64,000 nucleotides of DNA, from the NCBI RefSeq assembly GCF_026151205.1, contig NC_087073.1:7399001-7463000 (forward strand), written 5' to 3'. Under the pieces are notes generated by a model. The model was not told where the DNA came from. It searched no databases and was given only the letters and a program-made list of their open reading frames with translations. A program made the position numbers and the translations under genes. Source of the DNA: Bolinopsis microptera (taxonomy: Eukaryota > Ctenophora > Tentaculata > Lobata > Bolinopsidae). This document shows positions 1-11,400 of the stretch, in pieces (within the stretch, counting starts at the first letter, position 1; each line of letters opens with the position of its first letter).

Positions 1-246
1 TAAAGCACTCACATTGGTCAGAACATGTAGAGTTCTGACATGTTCAGTAAACATGTAGGTGTGAAATACTTAACATAACATTAACATTAACTAAAGAATA
101 GCAAATTTCACTAAATTACGACTCATAAAATATAAATTTAAATACACAGCTCATTTCGACAAGCTGTCTATCACTGGGAAATGAAAATGTTATATGATTT
201 CAATCGACCAAATATTGGCCGGTAATACTTATCAATAAAAATTCCA

Positions 247-3200
247 TCATAAACGTGTATTGTCCATTTGCATATCATCTGATGTATTTATAGTCCTTCT
301 CGGAGTTAATTTACGTGCAGTTTTTGTAAAAATCCACTCTATAAATTGATAGCATGTGAAAAATGAGAGCCCGATAAATAGATCTGTTAATCCTCCTAAT
401 TCGGCTGAAATATTGAGTGGTTAAAAATAACAAATATGGCACCTAAAAAGATGTTAGCAGAATTGTGCTTGTTCAAAGAAATCAGCTAAATTCTAAAACC
501 AACCTTAGGCTTAGGCCAGCAGACTACAGAGTAAGTCAATATTTATTAATCACTTGTAACTATTTGTGATGCTAAAACCATACATCTTTTCAGCCAGATA
601 AGATTGCATTTTAATGTTGGACCTTTTCTGATTCTTGAACAGTTAAGGGTAAATGAGAAATGCTAACAATCGTGTAACTTCATGATTTTACTTACCTATA
701 AAGCTGGCTATCTCGTAGCTAGCTGTTTGTACTACCTCTATTTTCGTCATCTGGTCCGTATAAAACACTAACTTTACCAAGTTTTTCTTAGCGTCTTCGA
801 AATTATCGTATCTTGACTTAACCTAAAGTAAATAATAGTTTCAGACACTGTCAACATAACGTTACTTGATGAAAAGCACCAACTGCAACATTAGACGAGA
901 AAAAAGCATTATTGCTGACATGGTTAATGAATATAGATTAAAGACGATAGTAGTAATAGTCAGCATTATACAGTCAAACGTTAACAAGGCATATCTGTGA
1001 AAGTAATGAAGTGTAAATGTTTACTGAATCCAGTTGACTGAGATAGGTTTCCCAGTATCTCTTAGCGGGATATTCACTGAACGAGAAATCGTATTCGTAT
1101 TGTCTGTAGTTACAGGGTTCATGGCATGTGGGAGGAGATGTAGACTTCTCAGTAGTGCTTTCTTTATCGTCCGTGCTATTCATCAAGACATCTGTGAGGA
1201 AATAATATGGGATCCATTACAAAATGTAGTCATTCTAGTCTACAAACTTTATCTTGTATACTTTATTTAAAGGAGAATGGAAGATCCCAATTAATTTGCA
1301 ATTCAGTAATTCTTTTACAAGTTTTTAGAATTCAACTTACTCGTTATTTTATTCTGACAGGAAGTCTCGGCTGAGATAGTGCATTCCTCCATTTCCAAGC
1401 ACTTTACACTACCCCACTGTAAACCTTTCCAATCGACACCGTTTTCTATTTCTTCTATTGCTGCTGTTTTCTTGTACAGCCAGCATTCGTTTTCACTCAT
1501 GATATCTGAAAACAAAATATTTTTTCACAATTAAAGAAACTCCTGGGTTCTATAGTCTGGTATTCTTTACCAATTCGTATAAATCGGTTGTCAGTGGGTG
1601 GAGCTTTTTTAAGCTTCTTATATTTCACGAGGCAGCAAGCCAGATGTATATGAAGTAAGTATATATGCAAGCTATGTATGAAGTATATGTATTATTTAAT
1701 TCAAATTCATAACCGCTCGTCTTTGTTTTGTTTAATTCTGAAAATATCAGTGATTATACAGTGTATATACAGTTACACTGACCGTTAGTCAGACCACTGT
1801 ACTGGAAATATAGACAGTCCACAGTATTGTCGCACAGATCCGCACAATCCTTTACTGACTTCAGATCTGTATTGGTGGAGATCCGATCAGTCGTCACGTT
1901 GTAACCTGTATCCTCGTAGTAACATGTCTCTGAAGAAAACACATGATATTAGAGGACATTCTCTCATGTCACAGTTTTATAAAGAAGACAAAGTAAGTGC
2001 GAAGTTATCAAACATGTTCCCCCCGAAAATACAAAACTGACGATTAAACTCTAGTCTGAATATTTCATCCACATCTTCAGTCCAATACTTCATAAGGGTC
2101 CATTTGATGTCAGGCGAGTATTTCTTGTCGTCAGCGTCCTTTATATATCTCTGGTAGAAATACCAGGGATAACAGCCACACCCGAGGTCCCTCAGCTTAG
2201 GGTACATCCACAACATCTGCAATGGTAGTCGTGAACTTTATCTTACTGGTGTTTGATGTATGCTTTTAAAATTGGTTCCATTCAGTGGTGAAGTTATGGG
2301 ATTAATTAAATATCCCCTGTATTGTATGCATCAAAAATGTGAATTCCTCATAATACTTCATTGTTAAATCTTAAGCCTCATTATCCAGTTTCACTCGGCC
2401 TGATATCCAACAGCATTACGAACCTGATCTAAATAGCATTCCTTCATCGTCATGTACCCTTTCTTGTCGAAGTGGTCCACCTTATCAATACAGTTGCCCC
2501 AGGGTTCTTCCAGTCTCGTTATCTGAAAGTACAAACCTTGAGTGGTCGGTCACCCTAGATTGATGTGAAAACACCGGTATAAATTAACCCTTTTCTTGGG
2601 TATAAAGATTTTCATTTTTTAAATTTTGGGCACCTCTATTACAATTCAATTTAAAAATTTAATTGATTAGCCGGTTGTTTGAGTGGTGTATGATAATTGG
2701 ATGTGAGGCAATAGCTCGCCCGTGAGCTACACGTGTTTAGCACGTTTGAGTCATGTGGTGTGTTATCTCACCCTCTTAGTTCGTAGATTTATAGCATATT
2801 CTTTCCCTGGTGACACCATAAACCCAAACTCCTGACTCAACACCGTCTCGTTAGCCATACGGAGTGTCACTAGAAACCCTGCTCGCTGCGTTTCTGGCAT
2901 GTAATGCTCGGTAAGAGCGTCCAGGGTTAAAGATAGCCCTCCAACAGCACCGTTTACTCTCTGGACAAGTTGCTCATCATCGTTTAGCTCCATGCAGAAC
3001 CCACTCGAGGTGTAGGCGTGTGAGGTGAATTCTTTGTGGTCCATTGGCTCTTTTGCGAACCTGGTGGATAGTTAGTATGTTATAGTGATCGAGAGAGACT
3101 GGGTGGTTCTAATCAATACTTGAAAGTTTAGCAATCAGTAAATCTTTACTTACAATGTCAACTCTTTTATGACAGCATCTTTTATGTCCATCCTGTAAGT

Positions 3201-5346
3201 TGTGTACATTTCTTCACTGTCCAATATTTCGTTTTTGTTATTTTGAGTGTCATCGGACTTAGAATCTCTTTGCTGCGGTAAATTTTGATATGAGAGCGGG
3301 TCATATAGGCATATAGTCTATAGAGTAAAAATCTTTGTGTCGCCATTTATATTATGGCTGAGACGCTCTTGACCACCATTTTGTGATGATGTAGTACTAG
3401 TAGGTGCATATCCTCATCGAATTTAAAACGATCGTTCAAGTCGATCAAGGTCGTTTTTACTGTAAAGCAATTTAAAGTAAAATCAAGATGCCTATCAAAA
3501 TTGCCTTGCTTGTGGACTCTGTTAAGCTTATGTACTTAACATTATAAATTAATCCTGTCCCTAGTTTAATAATTAGCAAATGGCACAGACTATAGTATAA
3601 AATATAGGATCAGAAGGAGCTTCTTACCCCGGTTTCATTGTTTATCCAATCCGCGTATTCCTTGTAAATATCAGTACCGTTCAGCTTTGTGTAGTTCAAA
3701 ATGTTGAGGTTACAAATCGTTACTGAAGATAGCAAAATGAACCAAATACCAATCTATTCTCTCTGTCAATAAAAAAATCAAACCTTAAAACATCAATCCC
3801 AAGATGTGTCATGTGGTCTCAACTTTTTTGTTAATAAAACACGTAACAAAACTGAAATAATGATTAATCTAACTGGCTGGCAGGGTGTAACTGTTAGCGA
3901 GCTGGCTAAACTCCAGGTTGTACGAATCATACTGGCGGTATTCTGATACCAGCAGGGATGTAATGTAGATACAGAAACCCGTCATCACCAGGAACACTAT
4001 CAACCAAACTGCTCTGAAATGGACAATGGTTAAAGAATACAGCTCAGATTCAAACTTGTGATGGGTAAAAACCAACGTTTTTTGCTGAATTCTTAAGCAG
4101 ATGATAATTTGCCGGTCGTACCTTCCAAATTTAGATCGGTAGTCTTTAAGCACCTCTGCTAAATAGTTGTTGCTTATATCTTTGAACCTGTGGTTGTAAG
4201 ATTTGGTTAAACAATGAACATCATCACCCATACATGAGTAGACATGATATTGAACAGGCTTCTGACATTTGAATAAACAACAATTAAAACGGAGTTGTTT
4301 GACGGTCTAGCTGAATCCTGACTGTTTGCTTCAAAGGAACATTTACTAAAGAGCATTTACCAGCTCAACACTGCCCAAAATGGTTATATCAAGTTTCTAA
4401 ATCTGAACATACCTAAAACGAGGAGGTTCGTCACTGTCATATTCATGATATTGAAATCATTGAAGTCATATTCATGATATTGAAATCATTACCGATCAAA
4501 ACTAAATGCTAGGTGCGATCTTTAAATCTACGATCTGTGTGAACTAACTCTCACAAAGTTTACTAGATTTATCTGTCTGCGGTTCTAAAGTGTAAACGTC
4601 TTCACGACAGTAACCCACAGATTGATGCTGGGCGAAGAAAGTAAGACTATTAACAATAAAGACTCCACAAATTAAAGACATCATAACAAAGCAACATAAG
4701 AAGTATTGGTTTGTTCAACAACACAGACTTCTTTAATGGACTCACTATACACATAGCCTGTAGGGGCAGCTGTAGACTAAACTATACATACACTGTACAT
4801 TGTCCTGTGAGGAATTTAGGAAAAGGAAGCTATTTACGTCTTCAGTTTACAAATCAGTGAAACACAAACATACTATGCGGGGGGACTACAGACCCCCTCA
4901 AAGTCCTTTTCAACGTTACTGCCAGGTTACATAGCAGTAGCACTAAAAATCAATAACATCAGAAATTCAAATTCAAAGCAATGCAGTTATAATAGGTATT
5001 ACAAAGCTATGTAATAACATGCTGCAATCTCTGATGGATCTGCGTTACAATCCCTTCTGCACACTATTATACAGCTGCATATTCACAACCCCACACACAT
5101 TGTTTCCATGTCAGACTTGCTTGCTATCCTGATCTAATTGCTTGGATTTAGGTTCGCACAGACTGACGAATCAAATAAAAACGAGAAAACGTGACATTGA
5201 GATAGCTGCAGTAATGAGGTATTGTTGGAAGACTAGAGTGAAGGTATGAACTCACAAAGTATCGTAATCAGATCGGCACTGTGTACCGTGTTGATCACGG
5301 TGGCTTTAAACCAGCTAATTCCAGGTGGCTGCTGGCCGTTCTCCAT
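247..5346 (-). CDS. DEG/ENaC-family sodium channel subunit, multi-exon
   Basis: Plasma-membrane channel subunit of the degenerin/epithelial sodium channel/ASIC family, with two membrane segments and a large cysteine-rich ectodomain. Exons, listed 5' to 3' on the minus strand: 5256-5346 (first, start uncertain), 3874-4013, 3628-3722, 3154-3272, 2772-3060, 2424-2522, 2042-2216, 1771-1929, 1341-1505, 1025-1191, 696-822, 247-404. From 3874-4013 to the stop all phases agree. TM1 is in 3874-4013 (RAVWLIVFLVMTGF). It runs into the family signature LPAITICN across the next junction. Exon 2772-3060 carries the GFMVSPG region, 2424-2522 has RLEEPWGNC, 2042-2216 has GCGCYPW, 1025-1191 has CHEPCNY, and 696-822 the pre-TM2 stretch ending SYEIASFIG. 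The last exon holds GGLTDLFIGLS, the G/SxS selectivity filter and TM2, then a short tail to the stop at 247-249. The first exon has a His-containing gating-like stretch (NTVHSADLITIL), but its phase does not fit 3874-4013, so a small exon is probably missed. Alternatively the second exon may simply extend upstream to an ATG at 4231. Confidence 0.9.
1341..1929 (-). other. PAN/Apple-like module inside the DEG/ENaC ectodomain (two exons)
   Basis: Exons 1771-1929 and 1341-1505 encode about 100 residues between the family's GCGCYPW and CHEPCNY blocks, where typical family members have a shorter linker. The pattern is TCYYEDTG, then VKDCADLCDNTVDCLYFQYS, then ECWLYKK and GSVKC. Cys spacing, aromatic-rich core and the CWLxK-like strand are those of PAN/Apple modules, which bind proteins or carbohydrates. 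Both exons start in phase 1 and end in phase 1, so they form a removable cassette. The donor of the upstream exon could be at 1771 or at 1783; both keep the frame. A WSC-like fold is an alternative. Confidence 0.6.
4014..5255. other. Putative first intron of the channel gene; small tandem repeat
   Basis: No coding exon could be assigned with confidence here, although one small exon joining 5256-5346 to 3874-4013 is expected. A 29-bp direct tandem repeat (unit GTCATATTCATGATATTG...) starts at 4436 and again at 4465. The minus frame upstream of 4013 stays open to an ATG at 4231, which would give an alternative N-terminus. Confidence 0.4.
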
Positions 5347-5667
5347 CTTTGTACAAATTGTCATGCGAATGACATGTTTTATTTTGTGGCTATTCTCGTG
5401 AGAGTGTATAGACATTCAGGTGAAAGAGAGGGAAGACTCTCTTGTTCGAGCAAGATAATTCTTATGGATGATTTTTCTTCAAATACTATAAATTTGGTAC
5501 AAAATATTTTGTCTCGCCAAGCTGATTACGATCCTGTAAAAAATGATTTCAAAATAACTGATACTTATGAGGCTAAAGGCATTTTAAGCTTGAAATCGGC
5601 CACTTTTGGTATTTTTACACGTATCATATCACTAAACTTCAGTAACAGTCTATACTCACACTAATTT

Positions 5668-6152
5668 GCCTCCTTAAAGTTTATTTGGGTTAGAAACGAC
5701 ATCTGGGTCCCTACCCTCGCACAAGATTATTCTCAATTTTCTTGTTGTGTTCCACAACTATACTTCTGTATACTTCAGTGATTTTGGGCTGATGACTCCA
5801 GTGAAAGGGCTGGTGACTCTAGTGAAAGTGCTGGTGACGATGAGAAAGACCATAAACCAGGGATTCCTTCGGGAGCATGTAAGATTATATCCAAAGTTTG
5901 TTCGCCAATGGGGTGTGTCTGGGTGTCAAAGATCTTCAAGGTGGGTGCTACTTGTGATGAACTCTAGAAGGATGGGGTGGTAATACTCGGTCTGGCCGTC
6001 TGGAAGCCCATAGAATTCCAGTTCAGAAACCGAGTAAGGAGGTGCGGCTACTGATGAGAAGCCTCCTTAAAGTTTATTTGGGTTAGAAACGACATCTGGG
6101 TCCCTACCCTCGCACAAGATTATTCTCAATTTTCTTGTTGTGTTCCACAACT
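5668..6152. repeat. Pair of 92-bp direct repeats flanking 301 bp
   Basis: Positions 5668-5759 and 6061-6152 are identical by eye, beginning GCCTCCTTAAAGTTTATTTG and ending TTCCACAACT. The enclosed segment contains a short imperfect repeat (GTGACTCTAGTGAAAGTGCT and relatives). This may be a tandem duplication of about 393 bp with a diverged second unit, or the remains of a small element with terminal direct repeats. No integrase, primer-binding site or other LTR feature is seen. Confidence 0.8.
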
Positions 6153-6432
6153 GGAACTTTATGTCTCAGGAACTGTACTCTTCTCCTGCTTGTTATCTTG
6201 TCATATTTTATGTTATCAAATAGTCCTTTTGAGATGTTCTCCTTGAAATTAATGTGGAAGGCTGGAAGTCACCATGATCAACAGGAAATAAATCAAAGAT
6301 AAGTAAGGAATAGGGATTCACTCAATTATCAAAAGGAAGTATAGCAATGCTAATGGGAAACAGAGAGTAACTCAATGATCGACTTTGATCTAACAGGGTA
6401 ACTTATAAATCAGCTAGAACAATAGAATTGTA

Positions 6433-6455
6433 ACACATACATACATACATACACG
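6433..6455. repeat. (ACAT)n microsatellite
   Basis: Short uninterrupted run of CATA/ACAT tetranucleotides. Confidence 0.85.
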
Positions 6456-8747
6456 ACATTCCGTAATAAGGGACCTCTTCCTCGTGATCATCAAATACAA
6501 AATATGTTTTATTGTAATTACGGTTCATATTTTAATCAGAGACTGTACCTTTTTTCGCAAAATGATCTATACCATAGCAGTTAAGGGGGCATACACTAAA
6601 CCCGTCCAAACTCCAACCCAAATGACCTCATAGGCAGTTCAGTGACCATCTAGCGCACCGTTTCCAGTTCCACGCCAAAAAAAATATTCTGAGTGTCCCT
6701 ATTTTTGTAATCGAGCATTTCCTGGTTAGAGTGCAATTTTCGGAAAAACACAATTTGTTGCATGGAGAGGCTATAAGTTAATAATTTCTTGCGGTATCGG
6801 ATTAAAATTTTGCCGAAGAAAAATGAGTAAACACATTTTTGAGGACGTCAAAAACTGCGCCAGTTATTGTTTAATTACAATAATCCTCAGAACGTGAAGA
6901 TATGATTGAGTGTCCCTTGTTTGCTGCAGAGTTTACCAATCATAAAATCCCAATATCGTAAAACCGATAATATCAATAATCAAATGTCGAATTCATAGTG
7001 CAGCAGAAACAGCAAAGAGATAATCGATGACTTCGTTCTCCTGGTAGTGGTAATCGTAAGCTTGCATAAAGGATTCCACAAGGGAGTCGCACCTTATCCA
7101 CTTGGCAGCTCTCTGGGGTGGAGGTCTTCTCATCAGCCTATCCGTGATCTTCTGGTCTGTAAGTCCTTGCTCCAGTTTGAGGGCATCCAGGAATTTCCAG
7201 ATGGTATGATTTATTTAGGCCAAATTAGGCAAAATCGCGGCGAAAATCTCGAAAATCGCGGCGAAATAAAATGTATTTGCAGAGGAAAGTTAGATGTCAT
7301 ATTGTCATATATTCGTTAACTAGCTTTTTAGTATAGTTAGATTTAGATTAGCTATACTGAGCAGAGTTTGCTTTTAGATCAGCCCTTCCAGACGATCTCG
7401 AAAGTTCCTTCCAGCTCGCCAGACCTCGCCAAAACGGAACTCGATGTTCCACTTCGAATCTGTACTCATATACATAATACTATTAGTTAACTTGTGTTAA
7501 TGCTTTATCATACTACACGTAATCAAACAAATAAACCCTGTTTACAAGAAGATAACATCACGTGATCGAATCACGTGTTTTGATAACAAAGCTAGAGACT
7601 AAGGGATATGGAGCACACAGCTTTTCATGTGTTTTATAGACTGACACAAATTGAATACTACTAGCCTTAACTATAATTCTAAAAATTATCTTAACTAACC
7701 TTATGCCTAATACGCATTACACATTATTTTATTTCCTCATCTTTGCCTTTGTTGATTGTTCATCTTCTCGCACAATTGGGGTGAGTCATCGTCATGTGAA
7801 TGTTTGCAGTTTTCCATACATTGATTGGGGTGTCGACTAGTGGTCAAGTTTATGTCTGATCGTGTCAAGTTTTAGGGACGTTTTTGGCTAACAATGTTAC
7901 GTCAGCAGACGAGTGGGTTAAGAAACGCTTGTGAAAGTGGATTCCTGGAAACCAATTGTTTTCCATGGTTTATGCTACCCTGATCATTATACCTTGCGAT
8001 CAAAAGGGGTTGCAGCGTGTGTCAACGGTTTACTTTACTGAAGTGCGTACCTTTTAGAAGTACCTACCTCTCGATATACGATTTTGGACTCGAAGCTTCC
8101 CCCTTGTAATGCGATCTCGGAATGCAGGCGGGAGCTCTGTCATCAGAGGTACGAGAATTACTCGGACCGAAAATTTTCTAAGTCGAAATTCTTTCAAATA
8201 TTTTTTAGAAACTACGTTTGTTCATGTTTCATGCTACCCTGATGATTATGAGCTTCTGAAGTCCGTACATACATGATTGGTTCCATAAACTTATATTTAT
8301 AAAGAACGTGATATTTGGCCTGAAGATTTAAAGGAGAATGCACAAATTTGTCACAAACTGAAATAATCGCGATCTGTCGCGAGGATCTGAGAAAATCGCG
8401 ATTTGTCGCTGCGAATGGGTAAAATCGCGATTCCGCACGTGCCGCGATTTCCTTTTTGTCCTTGATATATACCTAAGAACACTTGATCGGCTCACTCCCG
8501 TTGCATATGCCTTAGGCACGTATGTCGACTCATATGTGAACTGTGAAGTGTGCTATAAATAAGTGATAAAGATGCCACCAGTGGCAAAAGTAAGGGTAAC
8601 ATGATAGATGTGGTTAAATAATTAAACGAACTGCTCAGTACCGTAATTATAAAACCATTATCTGAGAATTTGTCTCAACATAGAAGATCTAAATGACATG
8701 AGGTCTAAACTGGGTCGATTGAAAAGTAAACTACAGATTACCCGGTT

Positions 8748-9555
8748 CACGTACTGTAGTGCGACACGTACTCTAGTGCGACACGTACCCTAGTGCGAAA
8801 CCTCCGAGATCGACACTGTTGCACTAAAGTACGCTACCTGGATCGTAGTGCGACACGTACCCTAGTGCGACAGAGAATTTTCAAGGCCGACATTGTCGCA
8901 AATATAAAATCATTGTTCCAACACACTTCAAATAATCCATTTTGTCATAATGTTGATGTTGTTCGATGCTTTGGTAGAATCATCGTGACCTTATATATGA
9001 CCCAATCATATGAACTTGTTATCCCAATCGGAGATATACCTTCATACGATGCGTGTGATAGGAATGAGGATCATATGCTGCTTATGAGTTACCCAGTGGA
9101 TCACACACTGCATACGTGGCTTGAACTGATCACTTCGAAACACGTAATGTGAACCGACGAATCGTATTAGGCTTCGTAAGATCACTTCGAAATAAGTGAC
9201 GTAAACCCGACTAATCACTTAATGGTCCAACACACTAACCCTTATAACATCAATCAAACCATATTAGGCTCCCACGTTTCACACTTCTCATGTGACCTTA
9301 ACTTGGAAATAAGTCAGGATATTTTGTCGCACTAGAGTACGCTACCTGGATCGTAGTGCGACACGTACTGTAGTGCGACAGATGGTGTTTTTGTCGTACT
9401 TAGCACTAGAGTACGTGTCGCACTAGAGTACGTGTCGCACTAGAGTACGTGTCGCACTAGAGTACGTGTCGCACTAGAGTACGTGTCGCACTAGAGTACG
9501 TGTAGCACTAGAGTACGTGTCGCACTAGAGTACGTGTCGCAGTACAGTACGATTA
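8748..9555. mobile_element. Foldback-like non-autonomous element with tandem-repeat arms
   Basis: The left arm (8748-8875) carries units GACACGTACTCTAGTGC and variants. The right arm (about 9330-9555) carries the reverse complement, GCACTAGAGTACGTGTC, mostly as a clean tandem array. A segment reading GTACGCTACCTGGATCGTAG occurs in both arms (near 8830 and 9340). The arms enclose about 450 bp of unique DNA with no recognisable coding region. Long inverted arms made of tandem short units are the hallmark of Foldback-type DNA elements. No target-site duplication was recognised, so exact ends are uncertain. Confidence 0.65.
9403..9538. repeat. 17-bp tandem array, 8 units
   Basis: Eight consecutive units of GCACTAGAGTACGTGTC, with one substitution (GTA for GTC) in the sixth. 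It forms the bulk of the right arm of the foldback-like element. Confidence 0.95.
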
Positions 9556-9895
9556 CCATCTAGCCCATTTCTAGGTCAGCTAAATTTTACTGATGGATCA
9601 CATCACTAATTGTACGTCACTAATTGGTGACATGATCTGATCTCCGTGGGACCCCTAATAATGAGGGGGCCTGGTCATCGGCCATAATATATGATGACGT
9701 GATCTTAAACTGCTGACACAGCATGGATACAAATACTCAATTAGCCTAAGAGTTTGTACATCAAGTGCCAAAAGATAATATACATACGTACGTTGGTCTT
9801 TATAGCTCAGTCACCGAGTGCCCGGTTGAGATAATTCTTTTTCGTATGAGTGAATTACTATCACATTTTTTTCGAATGAAAGTTAATTTTCACAC

Positions 9896-9936
9896 AGCTA
9901 CTTGCTACCCTGTCAGTGTCAGGGTAGCAAGTAGCT
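9896..9936. other. Perfect 17-bp hairpin
   Basis: AGCTACTTGCTACCCTG is followed by a 7-nt spacer and its exact reverse complement. The spacer (TCAGTGT) is itself echoed in reverse complement just downstream (CTGACACTGA at 9941-9950), so a larger alternative fold is possible. There is no T-run or gene context to make it a terminator. Confidence 0.8.
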
Positions 9937-9939
9937 ACC

Positions 9940-10423
9940 GCTGACACTGACATCTCTATTGATGTATAGTCAAGACACGTGAGTGTTATGTGTTAGGACT
10001 CTCATTGACAAATTTGTGTTTAATCCTGTTTAATCCTGTGAACCCTACCCAGGTTATTGGTTGTGGGGCCTGGGGCCATGTGATGTGATACTTGTGGGAG
10101 CCCGGGATGAGAGGTTCTTAGTTGTCGGTCCCCGGGAATCGTGCAAAAAGGCTTATTATAATGGAGTATAAGGAGAAGAAGTAAAATACATATTTTGTTG
10201 TTAATAATAATTGTGTGGTGTTTAATGTTTATCTTAAAAGTTACACTTACAGCATATGATTACGTTTTATAGTCGAATCCTTTATTATTATGATGTAAAT
10301 TGTAATACTTCAATTAAAACAAGGATACATTTTTTAATAACTATGTAAACTGTAATGAAGATTACTTCCGTTGTTACGAGTATATTGACATACAAATAAT
10401 TTATATTTGACATGTAGGACATC
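9940..10423. other. Upstream region of GPCR copy 1
   Basis: No gene seen. The last about 40 bp before the GPCR start (10387-10420) are homologous to 13992-14026, the left flank of the retrotransposon at copy 2, so the duplication includes the leader. Confidence 0.6.
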
Positions 10424-11353
10424 ATGGACGCAGGAGAAGTTCTTAGAGTAGTCACCAGTGGTTTGGTTGGAATTGTGGGAACTCCCGCAAACCTTGTGTC
10501 TCTTACCTACTTCTTCAAGCACGACAGAACCACCTTGGGATCCAGACTACTCATTTTACTCAACTCATTTGATCTCGTGGTTTGCATCTCGGCTATCGGA
10601 GTTAATGTGTTTTACTTTTTGCCGAGCAATGCGAGCAATTTAAAAACTTTTGATATAACTGAGAATATTTTCAAAGTGCTGTTCAAAATTTCTATACAAT
10701 GTACTGGGTTTACAACTTGCTTGCTGACTATCACAAGGTCCATCAGTTTAGTCAAGCCTTTCTACCAGATTAACCAATTTAGAGTCGCAACTGCCTTACT
10801 TGTACACGCTATCATCATATCTGTGATGGAGATCTTGGTGCTAATTCTCAGGCTGACAAGAAGTGTACCACGGGATATCTTTCGGAAAGCATGGTATATC
10901 GTGCTTATCGTAGAATTGGTCGATCTGATTTTAATATTTCTTTTGGTTGTTATCTCGAACATTTTCTCTGTAGCGAGTCTTCGAAAGAGTCAAAGCATTG
11001 CTGTAAATAACCATGCTATTGCAAAACAAGCTACAATAACAGTATTCATCCTATCAACGCTTTTTTGTTCTCTTAACCTTGCTCTTATAGTAATATTGCT
11101 CTGTCTCTCTATTGAAGTATCTATACCACCGACAGTATCTTGGATTGCGATGTGGCTGGCGCTGCCACTCAACTCAGCATTAAATCCATTAGTTTACATT
11201 TGGAGGAAGGAACCTTTGCGGAGGTACTTGATGGACGAAATCAAATGTTGTTCTGGTAGCCGCCACGTGGAGAAAGGTCACACTCTGGGTCATCATTCAA
11301 GGAGCAAAACCGCACAAAACCATACAGTATCATACCTTGAGTCTGAAAACTGA
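10424..11353 (+). CDS. Rhodopsin-like (class A) GPCR, single exon, copy 1
   Basis: 309-residue seven-transmembrane receptor encoded without introns. TM1 about residues 7-31 with the conserved Asn (GTPANLVSL, N23). TM2 42-64 with the conserved Asp (NSFDLVV, D50). TM3 90-112, TM4 121-142, TM5 157-184, TM6 203-227. TM7 238-260 carries the NPxxY motif as NPLVY. The DRY motif is TRS (R105 kept, acidic residue lost). TM4 lacks the usual Trp and TM6 lacks CWxP. The second extracellular loop has no Cys, so the usual disulfide cannot form. One Asn-Ala-Ser glycosylation site lies in loop 1. The tail is short and basic. Ligand and G protein cannot be inferred. The ATG at 10424 matches the start of the paralogue at 17119 (MDAGEV against MNAGQV). 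Confidence 0.93.
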   Translation: MDAGEVLRVVTSGLVGIVGTPANLVSLTYFFKHDRTTLGSRLLILLNSFDLVVCISAIGVNVFYFLPSNASNLKTFDITENIFKVLFKISIQCTGFTTCLLTITRSISLVKPFYQINQFRVATALLVHAIIISVMEILVLILRLTRSVPRDIFRKAWYIVLIVELVDLILIFLLVVISNIFSVASLRKSQSIAVNNHAIAKQATITVFILSTLFCSLNLALIVILLCLSIEVSIPPTVSWIAMWLALPLNSALNPLVYIWRKEPLRRYLMDEIKCCSGSRHVEKGHTLGHHSRSKTAQNHTVSYLESEN

Positions 11354-11400
11354 ACTCTAAGTCTAACCAACGATCACATTTCATACTATCTTTGAAATTG

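Larger units (their letters stand above)
5420..8740. other. Intergenic, repeat-rich, no supported gene
   Basis: No frame here shows a recognisable domain or convincing splice structure. Contents: a 92-bp direct repeat pair (5668, 6061), a short Asp/Ser/Glu-rich frame at about 5788-5945, an (ACAT)n run at about 6433-6455, and AAATCGCG-rich stretches near 7230-7265 and 8365-8430. The motif TGCCGCGATTTCC at about 8440 recurs near 34160, so some of this is probably decayed mobile DNA. Confidence 0.5.

Noticed and set aside
974-1270. Overlapping ORFs on both strands at 974-1270
   Set aside because: The minus frame is part of a DEG/ENaC exon (1025-1191); the plus frame is its shadow.
5281-5664. 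Plus-strand ORF of 127 codons
   Set aside because: No domain, overlaps the putative first channel exon on the other strand, low complexity of evidence.
8793-9152. 119-codon ORF within the foldback-like element
   Set aside because: Begins in the repeat arm and shows no transposase motif or other domain.
9403-9538. CRISPR-like array
   Set aside because: Units are directly adjacent with no spacers and the genome is eukaryotic.
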